From Chitinophaga polysaccharea (lineage in GTDB: Bacteria > Bacteroidota > Bacteroidia > Chitinophagales > Chitinophagaceae), in NCBI RefSeq assembly GCF_902150045.1, contig NZ_CABFVU010000002.1, forward strand, positions 1,352,001-1,416,000: a stretch of 64,000 nt of DNA. Direction: 5' to 3'. The notes below the pieces were generated by a model. It was not told where the DNA came from. It saw only the letters and a program-made list of their open reading frames with translations, and made no database searches. Positions 6,562 to 15,145 of this stretch are shown one piece after another; within the stretch, counting starts at the first letter, position 1, and the number at the start of each line of letters is the position of its first letter. The position numbers were made by a program, and so were the translations under genes.

Positions 6562-8373
6562 TTATCTTCCTTTTTCCTCCTTATCCGTCAACGCATGAAT
6601 AAATGCAATAATGTCCTGCATCTCCGTATTGCTCAGGTTCAGCGGTGTGGAAGAAAGGGTTTGATACGGATCATTCATACCCAGCCCGTTGCCGCCGCCT
6701 GCATTATAGAATTCCATTACTTTTTCAAGATCCCGGAAAGCGCCGTTGTGCATGTAAGGAGCGGTCATGGCAGTGTTGCGCACGGTAGGCGTTTTAAAGG
6801 CCCGCTGGTAATACGGGATGGGGAAAAACTCATACCTGCCGGCATCGGTATCGGGCGTTGGATGAAGGAGGTCGTCACTGGCAGTGACCCCAAGGTTTTC
6901 AAACTCGGTGAACTGGTACAGGGGTGGTGTAAGCCCGTTGAACAAAGGTGCGAAATGGCAGGTGGCGCATTGCGCTTTGCCGGTAAATAAATTGAAGCCA
7001 CGGATCTGTGCGGGTGTCATGGCGTTTTTGTTGCCGGCAAAGTATTCGTCCATAGCGCTGTTCATAGGCGCCAGGGTGCTTAGGTAAGCGGCGATGGCGG
7101 AAGCCAGGTGGGGCATGGTTACTGCCGCGCCGGTATCGCCGGGGAAAGCGTTGGCAAAAGCCCTGCGGTAATAAGCGCTGTCATTTAACCGGTGGATGAT
7201 CACTTCATGATCACCATCCATTTCCTGTGGATTACTGATCACGGTCAGTATTTGTTTGGCCAGTGTACCGGCCCTGCCATCCCAGAATTGTGCGTATTGG
7301 AAAGCAGCATAGGTGAGCCCCGGTGCATTTCTTCTTACCGGTGTTTTATTATCCAGCGCCATGCTTGTACGGAGCCCGTCGCTGAAGTATAATTCCGGGC
7401 GGTGGCAGGTAGCGCAGTTGCGCGTGTTGTTGCCGGAAAGCGCTTTTTCAAAGAATAACTGCCTGCCCAGTAATTTTTGATTTTCCGTATATACGGCGCC
7501 GTTAGTAAATGCTTTAAGGGAGATGGCATCTTTACTGAACAGGTGAGGGGCATTGTAATTCAGGGCGCTGCGGGTATGCAGGTCCAGTTGCAGATCGTGG
7601 ATAAGCGCGCCCATGCTTTCCTGCAGCGGGAGGCCGCAGGTGGTAAGGAATTCCAGCCGGTTGAAATCGTCGAAGCCGGGATGCGCTTCCAGGTATTGTA
7701 TACATTGATCCAGGTAACGGGCTACGGGAGAAGTATTGCTGATCCAGGGCCTTAGTACTGTACGGATGGTACGCATGGATTGTGCCGTTTCTATGATACC
7801 CGTTTTTAGTTCCGGTGCATCATAGCCGGTAATACCGCCGGCATACAGGCGTACCAGTTCAAGACGGATACTTTCCATAATGGCTTTGTCGCTGGTATTG
7901 AACTGGTAAAGCAGCGAAGGCAGGTCGGCGGCAGCCGTGCGGATCACCAGTGCTTCTGTTGCCAGTTCTTTTTTCCGGGAGAAAGGATCTTTCTCTGACA
8001 GGAGCACGGCTATCTGCTGTAACCCTGATGGGGCCTGGTATTCCATGTAAGGCTCGTCTATCTCTGTTTTGGCGGGGCGGTTATATACCATCGACGAAGA
8101 GAAGAAAAAGTAATCGAGGAAAAACTCGATCCGTTTATATTGCAGACGGCATTTTTTCAGGGCTGTTTTTGCAATGTTAATGCTGGCGGTATCATTTTTC
8201 TGAATGGCTTGTACCGCCTTTTCCAGCTCCAGGGAGGCTGCCGCAAAGCCGGCGGCGCCTTCCCTGAAAATGGCAATGGTATGAGCAACACCGCGGTCAT
8301 CGGTGGAGGGCGTAAAGCTGTACGCAACCAGCAGCAGGCTGAATAACAGCCAGATGACCTTATTTCGATGCAT
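6562..8373 (-). CDS. diheme cytochrome c peroxidase (MauG/CcpA type) with N-terminal helical domain
   Basis: A 603-residue exported protein. An N-terminal hydrophobic stretch (residues 7-20) serves as signal or anchor. Residues about 30-270 are helical, without a clear motif, and resemble imelysin-like regions (weak). The C-terminal part is a MauG/CcpA-type peroxidase with two CATCH heme-binding motifs (320-324 and 469-473), FWDGRAGTL, and KTPTVRNTAMTAPYMHNGAF supplying the distal ligand region. It likely reduces peroxide or oxidises a substrate with electrons from cytochromes in the periplasm. It is the last gene of the phytase operon; its start overlaps the preceding gene by 14 nt, so it is probably translationally coupled. 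Why a heme peroxidase belongs here is unclear. Confidence 0.85.
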   Translation of the reverse strand: MHRNKVIWLLFSLLLVAYSFTPSTDDRGVAHTIAIFREGAAGFAAASLELEKAVQAIQKNDTASINIAKTALKKCRLQYKRIEFFLDYFFFSSSMVYNRPAKTEIDEPYMEYQAPSGLQQIAVLLSEKDPFSRKKELATEALVIRTAAADLPSLLYQFNTSDKAIMESIRLELVRLYAGGITGYDAPELKTGIIETAQSMRTIRTVLRPWISNTSPVARYLDQCIQYLEAHPGFDDFNRLEFLTTCGLPLQESMGALIHDLQLDLHTRSALNYNAPHLFSKDAISLKAFTNGAVYTENQKLLGRQLFFEKALSGNNTRNCATCHRPELYFSDGLRTSMALDNKTPVRRNAPGLTYAAFQYAQFWDGRAGTLAKQILTVISNPQEMDGDHEVIIHRLNDSAYYRRAFANAFPGDTGAAVTMPHLASAIAAYLSTLAPMNSAMDEYFAGNKNAMTPAQIRGFNLFTGKAQCATCHFAPLFNGLTPPLYQFTEFENLGVTASDDLLHPTPDTDAGRYEFFPIPYYQRAFKTPTVRNTAMTAPYMHNGAFRDLEKVMEFYNAGGGNGLGMNDPYQTLSSTPLNLSNTEMQDIIAFIHALTDKEEKGR

Positions 8374-9748
8374 TTGCTTTTACATTCTTCATCATGGTAA
8401 ACTGGTCGCGGATCACACCATCTGCGCAGATCCATTTCAGATCGAGGCGGTTGCCTTGTATTTCAAGGATGCTGGAGCCGCCATGATCGGCATCTGCAAA
8501 GTACATGGCATTGTGCGGGTAAACGGTTTGTTTACCTCCCAGCTTGCCGGCGGAGCCGCTCACTACGTATACGGTACCAATGGAATTTACGCTGTTCTTG
8601 ATATACGGCGCTGAATTCCTGCTGCCGTCGTTTCGGCCGGAAGAGTTGCTGACGTTGTGTTTGGCAGGATCAAAACTATTGGCGGGGCCATAGTGACCGC
8701 TGATCATCCTGGACCTTTCATAATCGTGGCTATGCCCGTTCAGGACCAGGTCAACCCCGTTGCGTTCCAGTATACGGATAAAGTTCTCGCGGATATGCAC
8801 CAGCTCATCTTCTTTGTCGGAATTATGAGAGCCCATCGTGTACGGCGGATGATGCCAGTAGGCAATTACCCAGCCTTTATTTTTATTGGCGGCCAGGTCT
8901 TTTTTTATCCAGGTAACCTGCGGACCGGTGGTATCATACAGGCGGTAAGCGCTGTCTTCTTTGCCGTAGCTGTCGAGCGACAGGAAATGGATGTTCCCTA
9001 TATCAAAAGAATAGAATGCAGCGGTATGGGAGGGCACTCCGCCGGACTCACCTTCTGAGGGCATGGAAAAGTTCTGGTAGTAGTTGGTTTGATGGGTTTG
9101 CTGCGCCATGGCGGCAGAGATATCGGTATCATGATAATCGTGGTTGCCCGGTGCGGGGAACAGGGGATATTTCTTCAGCAGGTCATCTTTATAAACATTA
9201 AAAAACTTGCTTTGATACTCCGCATCCGTACCGTCAGGATAAGCATTGTCTCCCAGCAGCAGCCATGCGTTCAGGTAGTTGTCGCCAATATATTTTATCA
9301 GCTGTTCCTTTACCAGTTGCTGGTTGGGGGAGCCGTCGCCGCAATCGCCTAATGCTGCAATGCGGTACATGTCTGTTTTGCCGGCTTCAGGCAGGGTCAT
9401 AAAGTAGTTATCGGTGTTGCCCTGCAATACATCCTTGTAGCCACCAATGGAATAATAATAGCGGGTGTTGGGTTGCAGGCGGGTGAGCAGTATTTTATGC
9501 TCTGTTACCAGGCTGGCATCGTCTGCCTGTTGATCCAGTTTATCCGGCGAGGTACCATATTTCACACGGCTGCGGGCAGAAACATCGGTACGCCAGCGGA
9601 TCATCATTTGCTGTGTGCCGGCGGCCTGCAGGTATGGGCCCCGGATCAGCTTTGCAGCGATAGGTGCTTTCTTAACGGCGGCATCCTGTGCCAGCGCCGG
9701 GTAAAAACCGGCGAACAGGCACAGGGATGCGAGAAGGATGGATTTCAT
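8360..9748 (-). CDS. purple acid phosphatase-like metallophosphoesterase, secreted
   Basis: A 462-residue protein with a signal peptide (MKSILLASLCLFAGFYPALA). Residues about 35-130 form a fibronectin-like purple acid phosphatase N-domain (IRGPYLQAAGTQQMMIRWRT). The catalytic dimetal domain follows with all expected motifs in order: ALGDCGDG, LLLGDNAYPDG, APGNHDYHD, YWHHPPYT and NGHSHDYERS. The start at 9748 was chosen because the signal peptide begins there; the in-frame extension to 9835 has no family character and would overlap the phytase gene. Located 10 bp after the phytase gene, it could remove phosphate from partially dephosphorylated inositol phosphates or other phosphoesters outside the cell. 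Confidence 0.92.
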   Translation of the reverse strand: MKSILLASLCLFAGFYPALAQDAAVKKAPIAAKLIRGPYLQAAGTQQMMIRWRTDVSARSRVKYGTSPDKLDQQADDASLVTEHKILLTRLQPNTRYYYSIGGYKDVLQGNTDNYFMTLPEAGKTDMYRIAALGDCGDGSPNQQLVKEQLIKYIGDNYLNAWLLLGDNAYPDGTDAEYQSKFFNVYKDDLLKKYPLFPAPGNHDYHDTDISAAMAQQTHQTNYYQNFSMPSEGESGGVPSHTAAFYSFDIGNIHFLSLDSYGKEDSAYRLYDTTGPQVTWIKKDLAANKNKGWVIAYWHHPPYTMGSHNSDKEDELVHIRENFIRILERNGVDLVLNGHSHDYERSRMISGHYGPANSFDPAKHNVSNSSGRNDGSRNSAPYIKNSVNSIGTVYVVSGSAGKLGGKQTVYPHNAMYFADADHGGSSILEIQGNRLDLKWICADGVIRDQFTMMKNVKANASK

Positions 9749-9758
9749 ATATGAGATA

Positions 9759-10844
9759 CTATTTTTTTGTTGGCGCTGATTCCAGCTCTTTCCCCGCAAT
9801 ATCTTCCCAACGGTAATAATGGAAGGTGCGGTCATCGCTCATCACTACAAATAATCCATGTTGAAAAGTATTATTCAGTGGCACGTTCACTATGTCGGAG
9901 CCGTCGCTGTGACCGGCGCTTACTTTCACCACTTTCAGCAGTTTATGGGAAGTGCCTTCCCTGCTGAAGATATGAAATATGTTGGCTCCCTGGTCGGAAA
10001 CCAATATATAACCTTTGCCGGCTGTTGTTTTATAGACAGAGATGCCTTCATGATCTTCTGTAAAACCGGTGGTACCGAAAACGGATAATTCTTCATTACC
10101 TTTTTCCGGGTCAGCATAATATTGCCTTACGCCATATTGCTCATCGGAATAATATACGTAGCCGGCTTCATTATCAACTGCAATGGATTCAATTTCTTTT
10201 TTACCGCTGTAGTGGCCAAACTTACGCACCAGGGTGGCTTTTATTTTTCCTGCGCCGTTGTCGGACAGGCGGTATTGCCACAGGTAAGTGCCATCCTGCG
10301 GACCGGTTTTACGGCCTGCAATCACGTATTGTTCCCCGCTTTTACTGGTGTATACAGCTACGCCCATAAGGTCGCGGAACTGTGTGCCGGTTTCGCCTTC
10401 AAATGCAGGGATACCGCCATCGTCGATGGGCTGCATATCAGGCAACGAAAAAAAGCGAAGCTTATGTGTGATACGCTCGGTGGTAACGGCATAGTCTATA
10501 CGTTTTCCGTTGAGGAGCAAGCCGTAGGCGATGTCTACGTTATTAGGACGTTGCAGGTTGGGCACTACCTGTTTGATCTTCCCCTGGAGGTCAAACACAT
10601 ACAGGGCGCCTTCCGCCGATTTATCGGTACCTATTACAAGGCTTTGGGAAGGGTCCTGCGGATTAACCCATATGGCCGGATCATCGGAATCGAACTTTAC
10701 CTGTTCGGTGATCACCACGGGCCGGATGGCGGCAGTATCCGTATATGCCTGCCCGTTAGCAGGTGCGGATTGCTGTGCGCAGGCGGTAAAACACAGCAGT
10801 CCCGCAAGAACTGCTGTGGAGAATAATATATTACGTGTAGTCAT
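9759..10844 (-). CDS. beta-propeller phytase (3-phytase), lipoprotein
   Basis: A 361-residue lipoprotein (lipobox in AGLLCFTAC, lipidated Cys about 21). The sequence follows the beta-propeller phytase family: FDSDDPAIWVNPQDPSQSLV (calcium and phosphate site region), GTDKSAEGALYVFDLQGK, QRPNNVDIAYG, ESIAVDNEAGYVYYSDEQYG, DHEGISVY and HSDGSDI. Such enzymes hydrolyse calcium-phytate to lower inositol phosphates. It is probably surface-exposed. It lies between the beta-helix lipoprotein (18 bp upstream) and the metallophosphoesterase (10 bp downstream). Length is normal for the family. This gene gives the operon its likely function. Confidence 0.95.
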   Translation of the reverse strand: MTTRNILFSTAVLAGLLCFTACAQQSAPANGQAYTDTAAIRPVVITEQVKFDSDDPAIWVNPQDPSQSLVIGTDKSAEGALYVFDLQGKIKQVVPNLQRPNNVDIAYGLLLNGKRIDYAVTTERITHKLRFFSLPDMQPIDDGGIPAFEGETGTQFRDLMGVAVYTSKSGEQYVIAGRKTGPQDGTYLWQYRLSDNGAGKIKATLVRKFGHYSGKKEIESIAVDNEAGYVYYSDEQYGVRQYYADPEKGNEELSVFGTTGFTEDHEGISVYKTTAGKGYILVSDQGANIFHIFSREGTSHKLLKVVKVSAGHSDGSDIVNVPLNNTFQHGLFVVMSDDRTFHYYRWEDIAGKELESAPTKK

Positions 10845-10862
10845 TACTGTGAGATCGCTGTT

Positions 10863-12128
10863 TTAGTTTTTAGCGCCAAATGCGCCAATGAAGGAAGACG
10901 GAGCGGGAGAGGCATAGTTAATGCCGTTCAGCTCCAGGCCGTTGGGGAAGTTACGTGTAAAGGCCGTAGTACCGGCGCCCAGCGCAGGTGAACCGGCCTG
11001 TAAACGGAAATCCCAGCTGCTGTTGAAATCGGGATTATCCATGGGTGTATTCAATGGATAATTTACGAATTTCGGATCATTTTCACCGGCTTTGGTACCG
11101 ATCACATCATGAGTGCCACTTACAATATCTTTTGCGGGCTGGAACTGGTCTACCGTTACCTGGTTAAAGCCATAATAAAGATTGTTGCTTACAACAGAGC
11201 GGACATCTTCCGCTTTCTTGGTATCTCTCTTGATGCCAAAACGTGCATTGGCAAACAGGTTGTTGTGCAGCTCTGCAAACACGGTGGCTTCCAGCCAGAT
11301 GGAACCGCCTTTTACTGTAGGTCTTCTCCAGCCGGTGTTGAGCATGGTATTATTATAGGCAATCACATGCGCCTGCGGACTGCGCTCACCTGAGTTGGAT
11401 AATTTAAGAGCGTTGGTATTGGTGGAGTAAAAGAGATTATAACTCACGTCTGCAATACAACCGGATTTAATGTTGATACCTTCCCCACCGGTGATACCGG
11501 TTGTATAAAATTTATTATTGGAGAAGATGATCTTACCGCCTTCAATATAGGTACAGTCTTCATTAAAATATCTTACAACAGAATTGTTCACCACCAGTTT
11601 CCCGTTTACATTGCTATACCATAAGGCAGGCACGGCTTCTCCGCTCTCTGCCTTATACAGGCCCATTTTTACAGATGTGGAAGATTCGGTGGTAACAGCG
11701 CCGCCGTATTCCAGGATGGTATTGTCGAGCAGAAGTTCTGCACATGATTGTGCTGCCAGGATACCGCCCCATTGCTTACCGAATTTGCGGCTTTCGGTAC
11801 GAAGGTTTTCTTCAATGGTAAACCGTACCGGTTGTTCAGGCGTTCCCATTGAATAGAGATTACCTTTTACAATCACTTCCGGTTTTACAAGGGTATCCAT
11901 GATCACCAGTACACCTTCTTCAATCACTAGTGTTTTGCCTTCAGGTATTATGATATCGCCGGAAACCCGCTGTATACTGCCTTTGGGCCAGATGCCCCAA
12001 ACTTCGCCATGCACGTCGCCGGAACCAATGATGCCCTCACTGAGGTCTACATCGCTGTTTGCTTTTTTACAACCGCTGATGATGGTCAGGATCAATGCAG
12101 CGTAAAAGAGAATGTTTTTATATTTCAT
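10863..12128 (-). CDS. right-handed beta-helix lipoprotein
   Basis: A 421-residue lipoprotein (lipobox LILTIISGC, followed by KKAN). After it, short beta-strand repeats rich in Asn ladders (VNNSVVRYFNEDCTYIEGG, NNKFYTTGITGGEGI, YNNTMLNTGW) suggest a parallel beta-helix of the pectate-lyase-like fold. No catalytic residues of a known lyase or hydrolase family could be assigned. The C-terminal sequence (SPALGAGTTAFTRNFPNGLE...IGAFGAKN) resembles the end of many Bacteroidota beta-helix surface proteins. The gene follows the TonB receptor by 23 bp and precedes the phytase by 18 bp, so it probably acts as a surface binding partner of that system; the ligand is unknown. Confidence 0.75.
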   Translation of the reverse strand: MKYKNILFYAALILTIISGCKKANSDVDLSEGIIGSGDVHGEVWGIWPKGSIQRVSGDIIIPEGKTLVIEEGVLVIMDTLVKPEVIVKGNLYSMGTPEQPVRFTIEENLRTESRKFGKQWGGILAAQSCAELLLDNTILEYGGAVTTESSTSVKMGLYKAESGEAVPALWYSNVNGKLVVNNSVVRYFNEDCTYIEGGKIIFSNNKFYTTGITGGEGINIKSGCIADVSYNLFYSTNTNALKLSNSGERSPQAHVIAYNNTMLNTGWRRPTVKGGSIWLEATVFAELHNNLFANARFGIKRDTKKAEDVRSVVSNNLYYGFNQVTVDQFQPAKDIVSGTHDVIGTKAGENDPKFVNYPLNTPMDNPDFNSSWDFRLQAGSPALGAGTTAFTRNFPNGLELNGINYASPAPSSFIGAFGAKN

Positions 12129-12151
12129 GAGATGAATATTTTAGAATGAGC

Positions 12152-14908
12152 TTATAATTTGTAGCGCAGGCCGAGCAGGTAGGTTTGTTTGTAATATTCT
12201 TTCCTGATCAGTGTTTCGCCTGCTTTACCCTGCCCGGGCATGTTGTCGTTTTCAGGGTTGGTACCTTTGATAAATATTTCAGCAGGCGTGTTCAGCAGGT
12301 TCCCTGCTTTGGCGAAGATGCTGAAGTTATTTTTGAATCTTTTTTCTACAGAGATATCCATCTGTACAAATCCTTTCTGCCAGAGATCATTGTCGATGTA
12401 CTGGGCAACGGTAACGATACGCGGCCCGGTATAAGCGCCGGCCAGCTGCGCATCCCAGCCATGCTGTATATCCTTGTACAGGATGGAGAGGTTACCGATA
12501 TGCTCTGATTGCCCGTACAGCGGGCGGGTTTGATCCACCGCAATGGTTTTGATGTCTCCCTTGTCGTCCCTGATCTTCAGGCTTTTGGAAGTAGTGATAG
12601 ATGAATGTGTATAAGTATAGTTGGCCTTGAAGCCTATTTTGCTGAAAAATTTGATATAGTCTATTTCCAGGCCGTAGTTACGGGCGGTTCCAAAGTTACC
12701 GGCAGAATAGTACTGGTCCTGCGGACGGGTAGCATCAGCACGGATGGTATTTTCAATAGGATCCTGGATCCTTTTGTAAAATACGCCAAACAATAACTGG
12801 TCGGAGTGATTAGGGAACAGTTCATAGCGCAGGTCGAAGTTATCGGCGATGGCCCGTTTCAGGTCCGGGTTACCGCGTTCCTGGTAATCTTCCAGTACAA
12901 TTTTGGAAGGTACAATTTCAAAGAAGCCCGGGCGGTTCAGGGAGCGGAAATAAGAGCCCCGTAAGTTCTGGTGTTCAGTTAATTCATACTTCAGGTTCAG
13001 GCTGGGCAATACATCGGTATATACCTGGCTGCCGGTGGGGCGGTCTTCCCCCTGAGGGAAAAACATATGATAGCCCTGGTTGGTATGTTCCACGCGTACG
13101 CCGCCGGTTACTTCCAGTTCGGATACTTTAAATTTGAACATGCCATACCCGGCGCTTGTTTTTTCGGATGCGTCGTAGGTAAGCGGGTTGCCTACTGCAC
13201 CGCCGGGATTCTGGATATCCCATACAATATCTGTATAACTGGTAAAGTCCTTGCCATACAATGCATTTACATTGGCAGGCCGGAAGGTATAGTTATTATA
13301 GAAGCTGCTGCGCTGTTTGTCGCGGTACAAACCACCTGCGGAGAAGTCTACCTTTGTACCGGCAATCCTCGCGTTATAGGTAAGGTCTATATAACCAGCA
13401 ATGTCATCGTCGGTGTTACGTTCCCAGCGGCGGCTGCTTCCATCGATCGTAGTGCGCGTTTCCTGGAAGTTGTTGCGCACTCCGTTTAAGGAGATACTGG
13501 TATTATCCGGGACTTCATTTTTAGCAGAAGAGAATACGGCAGACCATTGCAATTTTAATTTGCCCGGAACGATATGATGATCGCCATGCAGGGTGGAATT
13601 ATAGATCTGCTGCGTGGTTTTCCTGGAACGGCTTTCATGGGTAAGTTGTGCATTCCCGGCTACAGGGTTGAAAATACCATCGGAGAAGTTGGTAGTAATG
13701 CCTTCGCGGGTCTGGTAGCTTTGCAGGTTCATGTAGGCATTGTAGAGCGACAGCTTATTGTTTTCATTGAACACGTAGTCGATTTTCCCGTGAATACCGC
13801 TGCGTTGCTGTTGCTCGCTGTATTGCCTGTTTTGCATGCTGGTGAGCACTGCGTACCTGCCGGTATCCATATCATTTTTGTAGAAGGTGCTGGTAGTACC
13901 GCGATAGTTATTCTGGAAGCTGCCCGCCAGGATCACGCCCAGTTTATTATGGAGGAAACGCTGGCCTATGGATAATCCCGCCACCAGGTTGGGAGCGAAG
14001 TTCTTGTTTTTATAGTCCAGTGTACCAGTGGCAAAATCTGCCGGGGTGGCCTTGAAGTTTTTGCCATTGGCTTCATAAGGTGATTTAGAGTGAATATCAC
14101 CCGCGTCAAAGGAGGTGAAGCCCTTGTCCAGTACCATCTGGCTGTAACCGGTAGCTACATTGGCGTTGAGGGAAAACCTGCCGGGGGCATCTTTCATTAC
14201 CATATTCACCACGCCGCCTACGGCATCGCCTTCCATGTTAGGCGTTAATGATTTGTATACCTCAAGGCGATCCAGCAGTTCGGATGGGAAAATGTCCAGC
14301 GGCACATAACGGAATTTATTATCCGGGCTGGGGATCTTCACCCCGTTGATGAGGGTGTAGTTATATCTTTTATCCATACCGCGGAGAATAGCATATTGTC
14401 CGTCGCCATTGCTGCTGCGTTCTATGGAAATGCCGGAAACGCGCTGGATCACGTTGGCCACGGTGAGGTCCGGCGATACTTCTATGGCCTGTCCTGATAC
14501 TACGTTCATTACCTGTACAGACTTCTGTTCCAGTTTGCGGGCGGTACTTTCGGAGGAGGCTTTGGTGCCGCCGGCAATCACCACTTCACTCAGGTTTTTG
14601 CTGCTGCGCTCACTGAGGTAGATATTGAGGGCGGGATTATCACTTTCCTGTACGGTAACTTCTTTTGTTAATGTTTTGTAGGTAAGATGGGAAATGTGCA
14701 GGGTAAATTTTCCCGCTGTGATCTTTTTAAATTCGAAGGATCCGTCAAGGCCGGTAAGGGCTACCAGTTTGGTTTGGTCCAATACAACGGTGACGCCTAC
14801 CAGTGGTTCGCCCGTTTTCTGGTCATACACGTGCCCTTTCAGACTGCCGGCGCTGGCAAATGTGGGGCCCAGTAGCAAACATAAAAGCGTTGTTAAAAGT
14901 GTCTTCAT
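12152..14908 (-). CDS. TonB-dependent outer membrane receptor with carboxypeptidase-like N-domain
   Basis: A 918-residue receptor. A signal peptide (MKTLLTTLLCLLLGPTFASA) is followed by a carboxypeptidase D regulatory-like domain (about 22-105: GSLKGHVYDQKTGEPLVGVT), a plug domain (SPDLTVANVIQRVSGISIER, LRGMDKRYNYTLINGVKIPS) and a C-terminal beta-barrel ending in YLLGLRYKL. It lacks the LKDA..ASIYGSRAA signature of SusC and has no SusD partner, so it is a classical TonB receptor. The start at 14908 is set by the signal peptide. As first gene of the phytase operon it probably imports phytate, inositol phosphates or the metal they carry (inference). An array of CGTNNNCA sites lies upstream. Confidence 0.92.
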   Translation of the reverse strand: MKTLLTTLLCLLLGPTFASAGSLKGHVYDQKTGEPLVGVTVVLDQTKLVALTGLDGSFEFKKITAGKFTLHISHLTYKTLTKEVTVQESDNPALNIYLSERSSKNLSEVVIAGGTKASSESTARKLEQKSVQVMNVVSGQAIEVSPDLTVANVIQRVSGISIERSSNGDGQYAILRGMDKRYNYTLINGVKIPSPDNKFRYVPLDIFPSELLDRLEVYKSLTPNMEGDAVGGVVNMVMKDAPGRFSLNANVATGYSQMVLDKGFTSFDAGDIHSKSPYEANGKNFKATPADFATGTLDYKNKNFAPNLVAGLSIGQRFLHNKLGVILAGSFQNNYRGTTSTFYKNDMDTGRYAVLTSMQNRQYSEQQQRSGIHGKIDYVFNENNKLSLYNAYMNLQSYQTREGITTNFSDGIFNPVAGNAQLTHESRSRKTTQQIYNSTLHGDHHIVPGKLKLQWSAVFSSAKNEVPDNTSISLNGVRNNFQETRTTIDGSSRRWERNTDDDIAGYIDLTYNARIAGTKVDFSAGGLYRDKQRSSFYNNYTFRPANVNALYGKDFTSYTDIVWDIQNPGGAVGNPLTYDASEKTSAGYGMFKFKVSELEVTGGVRVEHTNQGYHMFFPQGEDRPTGSQVYTDVLPSLNLKYELTEHQNLRGSYFRSLNRPGFFEIVPSKIVLEDYQERGNPDLKRAIADNFDLRYELFPNHSDQLLFGVFYKRIQDPIENTIRADATRPQDQYYSAGNFGTARNYGLEIDYIKFFSKIGFKANYTYTHSSITTSKSLKIRDDKGDIKTIAVDQTRPLYGQSEHIGNLSILYKDIQHGWDAQLAGAYTGPRIVTVAQYIDNDLWQKGFVQMDISVEKRFKNNFSIFAKAGNLLNTPAEIFIKGTNPENDNMPGQGKAGETLIRKEYYKQTYLLGLRYKL

Positions 14909-14992
14909 CTTTGGTGAATTTGATACCGTTTGACTTTGTGTCGAATGGCATTGCAAATGTGTGCTGCTGTGAAAAAAAATGCAAAGAAGCAG

Positions 14993-15052
14993 CGTAAGCA
15001 AAACGTAAACAGCGTTAACAGCACCGTAAACAAAGCGTGATCAGCGTATACA
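14993..15052 (-). promoter_or_regulatory. array of six CGTNNNCA half-sites upstream of the phytase operon
   Basis: Six copies of CGTNNNCA begin at 14993, 15004, 15013, 15025, 15036 and 15045 (plus-strand reading). Spacings are 11, 9, 12, 11 and 9 bp, so a three-site block repeats with a 32-bp period. It lies 85-144 bp upstream of the receptor start. Helix-phased direct repeats of this kind are typical operators for response regulators such as PhoB; assignment to phosphate control is inference. Confidence 0.55.
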
Positions 15053-15145
15053 AACAGGATGTAAGTTGTTGGTAATTAATTGATTGGTTGTAACAGGAAA
15101 CGCCATTACCATTATGTTACGGCAATATTACCGGAACGTTATGCA

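Noticed and set aside
10122..10826. Long open frame (234 codons) on the plus strand opposite the phytase gene
   Set aside because: It is antisense to a well-supported phytase, shows no family pattern and has low-complexity composition caused by the codon bias of the real gene.
14993..15052. CRISPR-like interpretation of the repeated CGTNNNCA block
   Set aside because: Units are only 8 bp with short, irregular spacers, no cas genes are present, and the position is a promoter region.
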